Part shown: piece by piece, positions 34,764 to 42,261 of the stretch | Numbering within the stretch: position 1 is the stretch's first letter | Layout of the letters: each line of letters begins with the position of its first letter | Source of the DNA: Prevotella sp. E2-28 | GTDB taxonomy: Bacteria > Bacteroidota > Bacteroidia > Bacteroidales > Bacteroidaceae | Assembly: GCF_022024055.1 (NCBI RefSeq) | Contig: NZ_CP091788.1 | Span: 1,426,001 to 1,490,000 of the forward strand | DNA: 64,000 bases | Reading direction: 5' to 3' | The notes under the pieces: model-generated | What the model saw: only the letters and a program-made list of their open reading frames with translations | Told to the model about the DNA's origin: nothing | Databases searched by the model: none | Translations under genes and position numbers: made by a program

Positions 34764-36140
34764 TTAAGGTGTTTTGATAATTTCATTCTTGAAGTGCTTT
34801 TCTATATCCTGAAACTCTTTCTCGAAAACTTTGTCCATCTCCTGTTTCATGAAATGGTCTTCTAGATTTGTCAGATAAGCGATATCTTGGATAGTGCGGG
34901 TACCGGTGACTAGCAGTCCGCCGATATCTAGTTTACCCCATTGCTCTGTGCCTGCGACAAAAGCAAGGTTGCTGCTTGATGCCATGAGATTTGACAGGAG
35001 CAGAATCTTACGGGTACGGGCATCATAGAACTCGCGGGGACCGTCCTTCTCAGGGTTATACATCAGACCGTGAAGTAGTCCTACTGTCATATTCACCATG
35101 AGAGGAAAAGCGGCTTGTTTGCCAATCAGTGTGAGGTCGCTCATAGAAGCTAACTGCTGAGCCTGCATTTGGAATACAGTACTTTCCATGCCTGGTTGCA
35201 GGGCATCGGTGACAGGTGTTAAGAGATCAATGGTCTCGCCCTGTGCAGCCTTTTGTTGCGCATACTGCGTATAGACGGCAGCAGTGAGTCGGCGTGGGTC
35301 GTTCTGAATGCGGCGCAGAGCCTCGGCTATGATGCCTGGGGTACTGACGTTCTCGCCAGTAACGGCATCGGTAGAGGTGAAGTTGCCTGCGGTGCGGGTG
35401 CCTGTAATCTTATTGACAATGCCGAAAAGCCAGTTCATAGACTCATTTTGGAAAGCATTATCAGGAAGATCGTTGCGTTGCTCCAGAATCTCGTCCCAGT
35501 TCTTAGGACCTTCATGGATTTCCTCTGCTTCGGCGATAAACTCCTGATTGGTCTCGTCAATCAGAGCTACTTCCGTTGTGTCAGGCTTTTGTTCAAGCAT
35601 AGCCATTGCGGAAGGTGAGAGGGCTGCCAGAACACGTCCAGACTTTCCTAGTTGCCCAATAATCTTGGGCATCATGGCCCAGCGGGCAGTCTGAATACTG
35701 GTAGCAACAGCGAGAAATGATAAGTCGCTGCGGGTGAGGCCTGTGCGACTGGCAAATTCATCGTTGATTCGCTTTACCTCGCTTAGGGCATAGGTTATTT
35801 CCTGCCCCGTGAGCAGGTCTTCCATCACGATATCATGAGAAATGTCTTCCTGATTAGCACGCTCTTCTAGCGACTCCCATGAAGGGATGTAGCTCATGTC
35901 CATCTGAGCCTGCTTTTCAGATTTAGCACTTGGTAGATGTTTCTCTTCCGGCAAGGTGATGCCAGCTTCTGTGGCTATGGCTGTAGCACGTTGCTTGAGG
36001 TCAGACAAGTGGTCGCCCATCTGTGAGAGACGCTGAGTCTGACTATCGGTCTGCTCTTGCAGATGTAGCAGGTCGCCCTCCTGCATCTTCAGCACACGGA
36101 GGGTAGCTTTCTCTTCGTCTGTATATTTTCTATCAGCCAT
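34764..36140 (-). CDS. Unrecognised 458-residue protein, third gene of a four-gene operon
   Basis: I do not recognise this family with certainty. Residues 5-60 form a heptad-like coiled coil (LHLQEQTDSQTQRLSQMGDHL), followed by a linker with SYIPSWESLEERANQEDI. The long middle is helical, with moderately hydrophobic helices (SDLSFLAVATSIQTARWAMMPKI, AFPLMVNMTVGLLHGLMYN, RKILLLSNLMASSSNLAF) but no convincing membrane spans. The C-terminal part starts KLDIGGLLVTGTRTIQDIAYL and ends in charged helices. No enzymatic motif, signal peptide or nuclease signature is visible. The gene starts 12 bp after the 134-residue gene, and the MFS gene starts 9 bp after it ends. Confidence 0.65.
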   Translation of the reverse strand: MADRKYTDEEKATLRVLKMQEGDLLHLQEQTDSQTQRLSQMGDHLSDLKQRATAIATEAGITLPEEKHLPSAKSEKQAQMDMSYIPSWESLEERANQEDISHDIVMEDLLTGQEITYALSEVKRINDEFASRTGLTRSDLSFLAVATSIQTARWAMMPKIIGQLGKSGRVLAALSPSAMAMLEQKPDTTEVALIDETNQEFIAEAEEIHEGPKNWDEILEQRNDLPDNAFQNESMNWLFGIVNKITGTRTAGNFTSTDAVTGENVSTPGIIAEALRRIQNDPRRLTAAVYTQYAQQKAAQGETIDLLTPVTDALQPGMESTVFQMQAQQLASMSDLTLIGKQAAFPLMVNMTVGLLHGLMYNPEKDGPREFYDARTRKILLLSNLMASSSNLAFVAGTEQWGKLDIGGLLVTGTRTIQDIAYLTNLEDHFMKQEMDKVFEKEFQDIEKHFKNEIIKTP

Positions 36141-36152
36141 AGATGAAGTATC

Positions 36153-36557
36153 TTATTTCTGGTTCTTCTTTGCAGCCTCAATACGCTTGAGGGTCTCTTC
36201 AAGGAATTCTATCGTTTCTTGCAGGTGCTTGCGCTCCTCTTCATTCTGGATGTTCTCTTCCTCCAGCTTCTTGATGATTGCCTGTTGCTTGGCAATGATG
36301 GAGCGTTTCATCATTTCGGCCTCCTGAGCCTGGCGCTTCTTGGCTTGTGTGTACCGATATAATACACGAGCCCCCAAGGCAAGTGGGTTGAAAGACAATA
36401 CAAGATTCCAAGGATCTGTCAGGAATCCCTTGATGCCGTTCTCGTAGCCTAACTGGTTTTTCAATACCTCATTAACACTGTTTTGAGGATCCTTTAAAAC
36501 CTGATCAGCAACCTTGATGGCTGTGGTATAGTATTCTTTGATGCTTGTCTTAGCCAT
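36153..36557 (-). CDS. Unrecognised 134-residue coiled-coil protein
   Basis: Small charged protein. Residues 1-65 contain a short amphipathic region with GFLTDPWNLVLSFNPLALGARVLYRY at 43-68, which could sit on a membrane surface. Residues 70-134 are a continuous Lys/Glu/Gln-rich coiled coil ending in KNQK. No signal peptide. It lies 8 bp after the secreted 219-residue gene and 12 bp before the 458-residue gene, whose own N-terminus is also a coiled coil, so the two may pair through those helices. That is inference. Confidence 0.65.
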   Translation of the reverse strand: MAKTSIKEYYTTAIKVADQVLKDPQNSVNEVLKNQLGYENGIKGFLTDPWNLVLSFNPLALGARVLYRYTQAKKRQAQEAEMMKRSIIAKQQAIIKKLEEENIQNEEERKHLQETIEFLEETLKRIEAAKKNQK

Positions 36558-36565
36558 AATACTGA

Positions 36566-37225
36566 TTATTCTTTTTCTTTATCCTTCAGGGTTATGGCTT
36601 CGAGCAGTTGCATCAAGCTCTTGCTGTCATTCCAACTGAAAGTGTCTAAACCGATTATTGTGCGATATTTGCGTCGTAAGTCTTTGTCCTTTGGCAATGC
36701 ACGAGAGATATCACGCTCATGTACCTTGATAAATTCACCATTATACAGATAATAGAAATGCGAGAAAATGGGGAGTTTATAGTCATCCTCGCTATTCAAA
36801 TCCATTGTAGTGGGGGTGATGGCACCATTTTCGAAGCCCATGTTCGATATGTTGATGTTATTGCGGATATGCTGATTATAGGCCACCATATCAAACAAGT
36901 CGATACGATAAAGCTGGTTAGGACCTACGGAGTCAACCATATAGGCCAATTGATTATTGATATTGATATATGTACGGTTTTCGAATTCAACCTTGGCAAT
37001 GGTTTCCATGTTGGCTTCCATGGTGTATTCGCCCTGTAAATAAACAAGTGAGCTATTCTTAAGGAAGACGTTAGTGAATTGCTGTTTCACTTTATGGCCA
37101 TTCATCAAAGTGATTACTGAAGGCTTGAACTCATTGAAAAGGGTGGCTTGAGTCGTGCGCTTTTGGGCTGTACAAACGAGTCCAGCCAGTGTAAGCATTG
37201 TCAAAAGAATTGTTTTTTTAATCAT
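36566..37225 (-). CDS. Unrecognised secreted protein, first gene of a four-gene operon
   Basis: A 219-residue protein with a clear signal peptide (MIKKTILLTMLTLAGLVCTAQ; cleavage likely after CTA or the next residue). The mature part has an alternating strand pattern (VITLMNGHKVKQQF, SSLVYLQGEYTMEANM, AKVEFENRTYININ) and looks like an all-beta periplasmic or surface protein. I see no lipobox with a Cys in the right place relative to a charged tail, no enzymatic motif and no family I recognise. It leads the operon, whose other members are cytosolic or membrane proteins. Confidence 0.65.
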   Translation of the reverse strand: MIKKTILLTMLTLAGLVCTAQKRTTQATLFNEFKPSVITLMNGHKVKQQFTNVFLKNSSLVYLQGEYTMEANMETIAKVEFENRTYININNQLAYMVDSVGPNQLYRIDLFDMVAYNQHIRNNINISNMGFENGAITPTTMDLNSEDDYKLPIFSHFYYLYNGEFIKVHERDISRALPKDKDLRRKYRTIIGLDTFSWNDSKSLMQLLEAITLKDKEKE

Positions 37226-37255
37226 AGTCTTGCTTTTACTTTCTGGTTGATAGTT

Positions 37256-37286
37256 AAAAAGCCCATCGATTCTTAAATCAATGAGC
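37256..37286 (-). terminator. Terminator of the tRNA-Asp transcript
   Basis: An 11-bp stem with two G-U pairs, GCTCATTGATT against AATCGATGGGC, closes on TAAG and is followed by five T residues on the minus strand. It lies between the tRNA genes and the unknown operon. Confidence 0.75.
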
Positions 37287-37302
37287 CTTTATTTCTTAGT
37301 TG

Positions 37303-37376
37303 CGGTGCGTACGAGATTCGAACTCGTGACCTCCTGCGTGACAGGCAGGCATTCTAACCTACTGAACTAACGCACC
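37303..37376 (-). tRNA. tRNA-Asp (GTC), downstream copy
   Basis: 74 nt. The acceptor stem is GGTGCGT/ACGCACC, the anticodon arm CCTGC-CTGTCAC-GCAGG gives anticodon GTC, and the T arm contains GTTCGAATC. Discriminator base is G; CCA is not encoded. Identical to the copy at 37419. Confidence 0.95.
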
Positions 37377-37418
37377 AGTCCATGATGTTGTTTGTTTTGC
37401 TCACCAGTGAAAGAGAAG

Positions 37419-37492
37419 CGGTGCGTACGAGATTCGAACTCGTGACCTCCTGCGTGACAGGCAGGCATTCTAACCTACTGAACTAACGCACC
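37419..37492 (-). tRNA. tRNA-Asp (GTC), upstream copy
   Basis: 74 nt, same sequence as the copy at 37303, in a 116-bp tandem repeat whose identity is confined to the gene and a few flanking bases. Transcribed first from the promoter at 37523. Confidence 0.95.
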
Positions 37493-37522
37493 AGTTTAGG
37501 TCTCTTTGCTGTTTTGCGGGTG

Positions 37523-37530
37523 CAAAGGTA
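37523..37530 (-). promoter_or_regulatory. -7 element of the tRNA-Asp pair
   Basis: TACCTTTG on the minus strand, 31 bp before the first tRNA. The upstream sequence is T-rich, without a clean TTTG at the usual distance. Confidence 0.55.
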
Positions 37531-37641
37531 TGACTTTTTCTTGAATAAAAAAAACATTTCTCAGGAAAATTTCTGTAGATAACATCCTTTAACAGTTTGG
37601 GCGACATTTTACTGATGAAATTGTTGTTTTTGCTGAAAATA

Positions 37642-37673
37642 TTTGCTCGTTTTATGGGAAATGTGTAATTTTG
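37642..37673 (+). promoter_or_regulatory. Promoter of the VTC-DUF4956 module
   Basis: TTTG (37642-37645), 20 bp, TAATTTTG (37666-37673), 30 bp before the start codon. Confidence 0.65.
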
Positions 37674-37702
37674 CCACCAAAATCAATAACTAAACACCCT
37701 TT

Positions 37703-38452
37703 ATGGAAGATTTACTCTTCTCTTTCGCTCCCATTACACTTGATGAAATGAGCAGCGTGAAACTGATGAATCGCACGGATACAAAATTCGTGACGAGTAT
37801 GCCTAAGTTGCTTCGTCTGCTTAAAATGGCTCAAAATGACTATTATGCTCAGGAAATCAATGGTGAGCGTAATATGCTTTACGATACCACTTATTTTGAT
37901 ACCCGCATGTATGAGATGTATAATGAGCATCAACATGGTCATGCCAATCGTCAGAAAATCAGGTTTCGTACTTATGTGAGCAGTAACCTTCAGTTTATGG
38001 AGGTGAAAACCAAGAATAATCACGGGCGCACAAAGAAAAAGCGTATAGAGGTGGCTGACATGAATCTGGCCGATCAACAGAAAAAAGAGTTCTTGGCAAA
38101 GACGCTGAGATATGATGCTGATACGCTGATACCCCATATGCATAATTATTTCCATCGTATCACGTTGGTGAATAAAGCAAAGACAGAGCGCTTGACTATT
38201 GATACTGCACTACAGTTTCATAATGTGCAGACGGGTGTTGATCGTGATATGGGCCCTTTGGTGATTATTGAGTTGAAGCGCGACGGACTAGTTTTCTCAC
38301 CGGTTCTTGAAATGCTTCGTAAACTTCATATTCATCCTCATGGATTCAGTAAGTATTGTATGGGCGCTGCTTTGACCAATGAGACTTTGCCCGTCAATCG
38401 TTTCCGCCAAAAGTTGCGTGATGTGGAGCGAATCTTAAAAAATAGCAAATAA
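37703..38452 (+). CDS. VTC-domain protein (polyphosphate polymerase-like)
   Basis: A 249-residue soluble protein of the VTC family, related to the catalytic domain of eukaryotic vacuolar polyphosphate polymerase VTC4. The basic tunnel residues are recognisable in order: NRTDTKF (23-29), KIRFRTY (85-91), EVKTK (100-104), an Arg in TERLTID (161-167), the metal-site IIELKRDG (188-195) and GFSKYCMGAA (214-223). Enzymatic activity is not shown by sequence alone. It opens a four-gene operon with DUF4956, DUF2490 and a Cthe_2159-like lipoprotein. Members of this group usually also neighbour CotH-type kinases; none is in this window. Confidence 0.85.
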   Translation: MEDLLFSFAPITLDEMSSVKLMNRTDTKFVTSMPKLLRLLKMAQNDYYAQEINGERNMLYDTTYFDTRMYEMYNEHQHGHANRQKIRFRTYVSSNLQFMEVKTKNNHGRTKKKRIEVADMNLADQQKKEFLAKTLRYDADTLIPHMHNYFHRITLVNKAKTERLTIDTALQFHNVQTGVDRDMGPLVIIELKRDGLVFSPVLEMLRKLHIHPHGFSKYCMGAALTNETLPVNRFRQKLRDVERILKNSK

Positions 38453-38480
38453 TAATGATTAATCAACAAAATAAAAAATA

Positions 38481-39164
38481 ATGGACTATATTTCAAATTT
38501 CTTTTTCAGCGATTTTGGTTATGCACTACTCAGATTTGCGTTGTGTATATTAGTAAACTGGGTAATTATTGACCGTTTGTATTACAAGAAGTCGCGCCGT
38601 CGTGATTTCTATTTTACGTTCATGCTCATGTCTGTGGCCATTTTCTTCTTGGTCTATTTCATGATGGGAATGGATCGTGGTAAAGCGACGATGGGTGTTG
38701 GCCTAGGCTTGTTTGGTATCTTTAGTATCATGCGTTATCGTACAGACACGATGCCTGTGCGCGAAATGACATACCTATTTATTATTATATGTCTTTCTGT
38801 GGTTCATGCCATGTTTGATGCAGAGAGCGATATCAATATTGGCGTAATGGCTGATTTGTTGAAACTGGCTATTATCGATGTCATCATGTTTGTGGCTATC
38901 CTCATGTGTGAGCGCAGTTTGAAGATTATGAACACCAAACTGATTCAGTATGATCGTCCAGAACTCACCAAGCCTGAAAATAAAGAAACCCTGATAGAAG
39001 ACCTGGAACAGCGTACTGGTCTAAAGATTATAAAAGTGGAAGTTGGCGGCATTGATTTCCTAAAAGATTCTGTTGTGCTTCGTGTAACTTACGAAGGCAA
39101 GGGGAAGGCGAATGAAGTTGACAGTCAGTTTATTGTAAGAAAGTCACAATGGAGAAACGTATAG
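38481..39164 (+). CDS. DUF4956 membrane protein
   Basis: A 227-residue inner-membrane protein. Four hydrophobic segments lie in the first 145 residues (about 12-30, 45-63, 71-83 and 96-140), with the conserved GLFGIFSIMRYRTD loop that marks DUF4956. The C-terminal 80 residues are a soluble ferredoxin-like alpha/beta region (LKIIKVEVGGIDFLKDSVVLRVTY). It is almost always found beside VTC-domain genes. Its end overlaps the next gene by 16 bp. Confidence 0.85.
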   Translation: MDYISNFFFSDFGYALLRFALCILVNWVIIDRLYYKKSRRRDFYFTFMLMSVAIFFLVYFMMGMDRGKATMGVGLGLFGIFSIMRYRTDTMPVREMTYLFIIICLSVVHAMFDAESDINIGVMADLLKLAIIDVIMFVAILMCERSLKIMNTKLIQYDRPELTKPENKETLIEDLEQRTGLKIIKVEVGGIDFLKDSVVLRVTYEGKGKANEVDSQFIVRKSQWRNV

Positions 39165-39907
39165 TTTTATTGTTGCTTGCTGTCGTAGCATCCGTAAGTC
39201 ATCTCTTCGCCCAAAGCGAGTCTGGTCTCATCATGGGCTTAGAGGCTGAAACGAAGCTAACTAGGAATTTGGGGGTTGGCTTGGAGGCCGACTACCGTTC
39301 GCGTAATGATTTCAAGACCACAGATCGCTGGTCGCTTGGTGTTAATGCAGACTATAAACTTACAAAGTGGTTGAAAGCTGATGCAGGTTATACCTTTCTG
39401 AATACGAATTTCCGTGAGAAAGTTACGACAAGTGGTACGAAGACCAAGTGGCGCCCCAGTTACTGGGGAGCTCGTCATCGCTTCCATGCATCGATAGGTG
39501 CTGATTATAAGGTGTGGAGTAATTTGCGCGTATCGCTTCGTGAACGTTGGCAGTACACCTATCGCCCAGAAAAAAGTGTTGATCGATGGAAGATTGACGA
39601 GACTTTAAAGACCAAGGCGTTTGATTCTGACTATGTCAGAGATGGAAAAGGCAAACATCAACTTCGTTCAAGGATTCAGGTAGAGTGGGATAAGAAACGT
39701 AGCTTGTTTACCCCTTATGCCAATGTGGAGTTCTATAACAGTATGGCCATAGAAAAGATTCGCTATACGGTGGGTACAGACATTCGCTTGACGAAACAAC
39801 ATTCTGCCAGTCTCTACTATCGTTATCAGGACATGAAAAATGTGGATGATGACGAATACAATCCTAATATGCACTATTTTGGTGTAGGCTACAAATTCAA
39901 ATTCTAA
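39149..39907 (+). CDS. DUF2490-like outer-membrane protein
   Basis: A 252-residue protein with a cleavable signal peptide (MEKRIVLLLLAVVASVSHLFAQ) and a C-terminus ending GVGYKFKF, with the terminal Phe typical of outer-membrane beta-barrels. Alternating strands rich in aromatic residues (WSLGVNADYKLTKWLKADAGYTFL, SASLYYRYQDMKN) fit the DUF2490 barrel family. Probably an outer-membrane partner of the VTC/DUF4956 proteins. Confidence 0.78.
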   Translation: MEKRIVLLLLAVVASVSHLFAQSESGLIMGLEAETKLTRNLGVGLEADYRSRNDFKTTDRWSLGVNADYKLTKWLKADAGYTFLNTNFREKVTTSGTKTKWRPSYWGARHRFHASIGADYKVWSNLRVSLRERWQYTYRPEKSVDRWKIDETLKTKAFDSDYVRDGKGKHQLRSRIQVEWDKKRSLFTPYANVEFYNSMAIEKIRYTVGTDIRLTKQHSASLYYRYQDMKNVDDDEYNPNMHYFGVGYKFKF

Positions 39908-39914
39908 AACAACT

Positions 39915-41102
39915 ATGATCAAAAAATCTTTTTTGTCTATTCTCTTGCTGGGATTGACTTTCGGAATGATGGTGTCGTGTGGCGATGATGACACGAATAG
40001 TTTTGACAACTACAAAACAGTTACTGATGATGAGGATAATGATGACAATGATAAGGGTGACTCTACCATCGTTGTGCGTGATTCTATTGCTGTTGCAATT
40101 ACGTGGGATGGCACTTCTGTCAGTCTGACTGGTGATGTTGACTCTATCGCATACACAGCTTCTGGTGCTGACGTGGTGATTACCTCTAATACGGATAGGT
40201 TCCTGGAACTTACACTAAGTGGTTCTACCACAGACGGCTCACTCTTGGTAAACAGTCTCAAGAAATATGGTATCATTCTTAATGGTGTCAGCATTACTAA
40301 TCCTGATGGTCCTGCCATCAATAACCAATGTGGCAAGAGTCTGTTCGTGACATTGGTGGATGGTACAGAAAACAAACTCGTTGATGGAGAAACCTACGCC
40401 GAGTCAGCTATAGACCAGAAGGGTACCCTGTTCAGCGAGGGACAGATTTATTTTGAAGGCACAGGCTCATTATCAATTGTGGGTAATGCAAAGAATGGTA
40501 TTGCCAGTGACGACTATATTATCGTAAACGGTGGCAATATTACGATTGATGTTGAGGACACAGGTTCAAATGGTATCAAGGTCAACGATGGTTTCACCAT
40601 TAATGAAGGTTCGCTCAATATCTCTGTAGCTGCTGATGGTGCCAGAGGTATCAAGAGCGATGCACGTACTACTATCGCTGGAGGTTCTATTACAATTACT
40701 ACATCAGGCGACTGCGTGACAGAGACCGTCGATGGGGTAGAGGATGCTTCATCAGCTGCAGGTATCAAGTGCGACAGTCTGTTCCTGATGACTGCTGGAA
40801 CACTGAATATTACCAGTAAGGGTGATGGTGGTAAGGGTATTAATTGTTCAGATACCATTAAGTTCTGTGGCGGAACGCTTTATGCAGAAACCAAAGGTGG
40901 CAACGACGAAGGAAAACCAAAGGCCGTGAAAGGTGATAAAGGTATTATTGTCAGCGGAGGCTCTTTTACAGCTAAATGCGTAAAGAGTTGGGCAATCGAT
41001 AATGGTGTTGACACAGAAAACGTCCAGGAACGTATCACCATTATTGGCACACCAACGACGAAGACCCTTCAGAAACGTAACGTCGTTATCAAATATGAAT
41101 AA
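39915..41102 (+). CDS. Surface lipoprotein with Cthe_2159-like beta-helix
   Basis: A 395-residue lipoprotein: signal peptide ending MMVSCGDDD with the acylated Cys22, and the acidic residues right after it match the lipoprotein export signal that sends Bacteroidetes lipoproteins to the cell surface. An acidic linker (residues 33-60) precedes repeated short strands with a beta-helix look (KNGIASDDYIIVNGGNITID, ARGIKSDARTTIAGGSITIT, GIKCDSLFLMTAGTLNIT), the Cthe_2159 carbohydrate-binding fold (PF14262, by pattern). Family members bind acidic or cellulosic polysaccharides. Last gene of the module. Confidence 0.82.
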   Translation: MIKKSFLSILLLGLTFGMMVSCGDDDTNSFDNYKTVTDDEDNDDNDKGDSTIVVRDSIAVAITWDGTSVSLTGDVDSIAYTASGADVVITSNTDRFLELTLSGSTTDGSLLVNSLKKYGIILNGVSITNPDGPAINNQCGKSLFVTLVDGTENKLVDGETYAESAIDQKGTLFSEGQIYFEGTGSLSIVGNAKNGIASDDYIIVNGGNITIDVEDTGSNGIKVNDGFTINEGSLNISVAADGARGIKSDARTTIAGGSITITTSGDCVTETVDGVEDASSAAGIKCDSLFLMTAGTLNITSKGDGGKGINCSDTIKFCGGTLYAETKGGNDEGKPKAVKGDKGIIVSGGSFTAKCVKSWAIDNGVDTENVQERITIIGTPTTKTLQKRNVVIKYE

Positions 41103-41117
41103 AATCTTCCATAACTT

Positions 41118-41148
41118 TTTGTTATTCCGTAAAGATTTCATACCTTTG
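41118..41148 (+). promoter_or_regulatory. Promoter of the LacI-uxaA operon
   Basis: TTTG (41118-41121), 19 bp, TACCTTTG (41141-41148), 19 bp before the start codon. Full consensus. Confidence 0.75.
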
Positions 41149-41167
41149 CACGAAATATCAGAAAGTT

Positions 41168-42238
41168 ATGGCAACAGAAAAGATTAGAATTAAGGATATC
41201 GCAGAGCGGGCGGGAGTGTCGGTGGGCACTGTCGACCGCGTTTTGCATGAAAGGCCCAATGTGTCTCCTGCCGCACGCGAGAAGGTAGAGAAGGCTTTGG
41301 CGGAAATGGATTATCAACCAAATGTATATGCCTCAGCGTTGGCATACAATAAGGATTATACATTTTGTTGCGTTATTCCTCAGCACGAGAGCGAGGCTTA
41401 TTGGGATGAGATTGAAGAGGGCGTCAAATTCTGTACACAGCTCAGACGCGACTTCCATATTTCCACAAAGATTCTGTATTACGAGCGCTTTAATCCAACA
41501 TCGTTTGAAAATACAGCCAAGGAGTGCCTGGAGCATAATCCTGATGGCGTTATCGTGGTGCCTGCCCGACTGGATATCACCCGTAACTTCACAAACGATT
41601 TGAGTGACCGTAATATACCTTTCATCCTCCTTGACTCTTATCTGCCAGATCTGAAGCCATTGGCTTTCTTTGGTCAGGATTCTTTCCAGAGTGGCTATTT
41701 TGCAGCCCGTATGCTGATGCTTATTGCGTCAAATGAAAAAGAAGTGATGATGATGAAGCAGACCAACAACGGTCATGTAGGCTCTAAGCAGCAGTCAAAC
41801 CGTGAGACGGGCTTCCGTCATTACATGCGCGACCATTTCCCTGAAATTTCTATTATTGATGTTGACCTGCCTCTGGGAGGTACGAAAGCACAATATGATA
41901 AGATTCTTGAAGAGTTCTTCAAGGAGCATTCTCAGGTACACCATTGCATTACCTTTAATTCCAAGGCTCATCTCGTTGGTGAGTTCCTGTTGCGTACTAA
42001 TCGTCGAAACGTCCAGATTATGGGCTACGATATGGTACCAAAGAATGCTGAGTGTGTGCGTCAGGGTAGTATATCGTTTCTTATCGCCCAGCACGCCTAT
42101 ATGCAGGGCTATGCCTGTGTCGAGACGCTCTTCCAGGCTATCGTACTGAAAAAAGAGGTTAATCCTGTGAATTATATGCCTATAGAACTACTGGTGAAGG
42201 AAAACATAGAATTCTATCGCCGTACGAATGTCGGCTAA
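41168..42238 (+). CDS. LacI-family transcriptional regulator
   Basis: A 356-residue repressor-type regulator. The N-terminal helix-turn-helix (IRIKDIAERAGVSVGTVDRV) and hinge helix (NVSPAAREKVEKALAEMDYQPN) lie at 5-55, followed by a periplasmic-binding-protein-like effector domain to the end. It is the first gene of an operon with uxaA and an antiporter. It therefore probably senses a hexuronate-pathway intermediate and controls this operon, possibly also the L-galactose genes 9 kb upstream. I found no obvious shared palindrome at both promoters by eye. Confidence 0.9.
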   Translation: MATEKIRIKDIAERAGVSVGTVDRVLHERPNVSPAAREKVEKALAEMDYQPNVYASALAYNKDYTFCCVIPQHESEAYWDEIEEGVKFCTQLRRDFHISTKILYYERFNPTSFENTAKECLEHNPDGVIVVPARLDITRNFTNDLSDRNIPFILLDSYLPDLKPLAFFGQDSFQSGYFAARMLMLIASNEKEVMMMKQTNNGHVGSKQQSNRETGFRHYMRDHFPEISIIDVDLPLGGTKAQYDKILEEFFKEHSQVHHCITFNSKAHLVGEFLLRTNRRNVQIMGYDMVPKNAECVRQGSISFLIAQHAYMQGYACVETLFQAIVLKKEVNPVNYMPIELLVKENIEFYRRTNVG

Positions 42239-42261
42239 CATGTAAAAACAAACTTATACTT

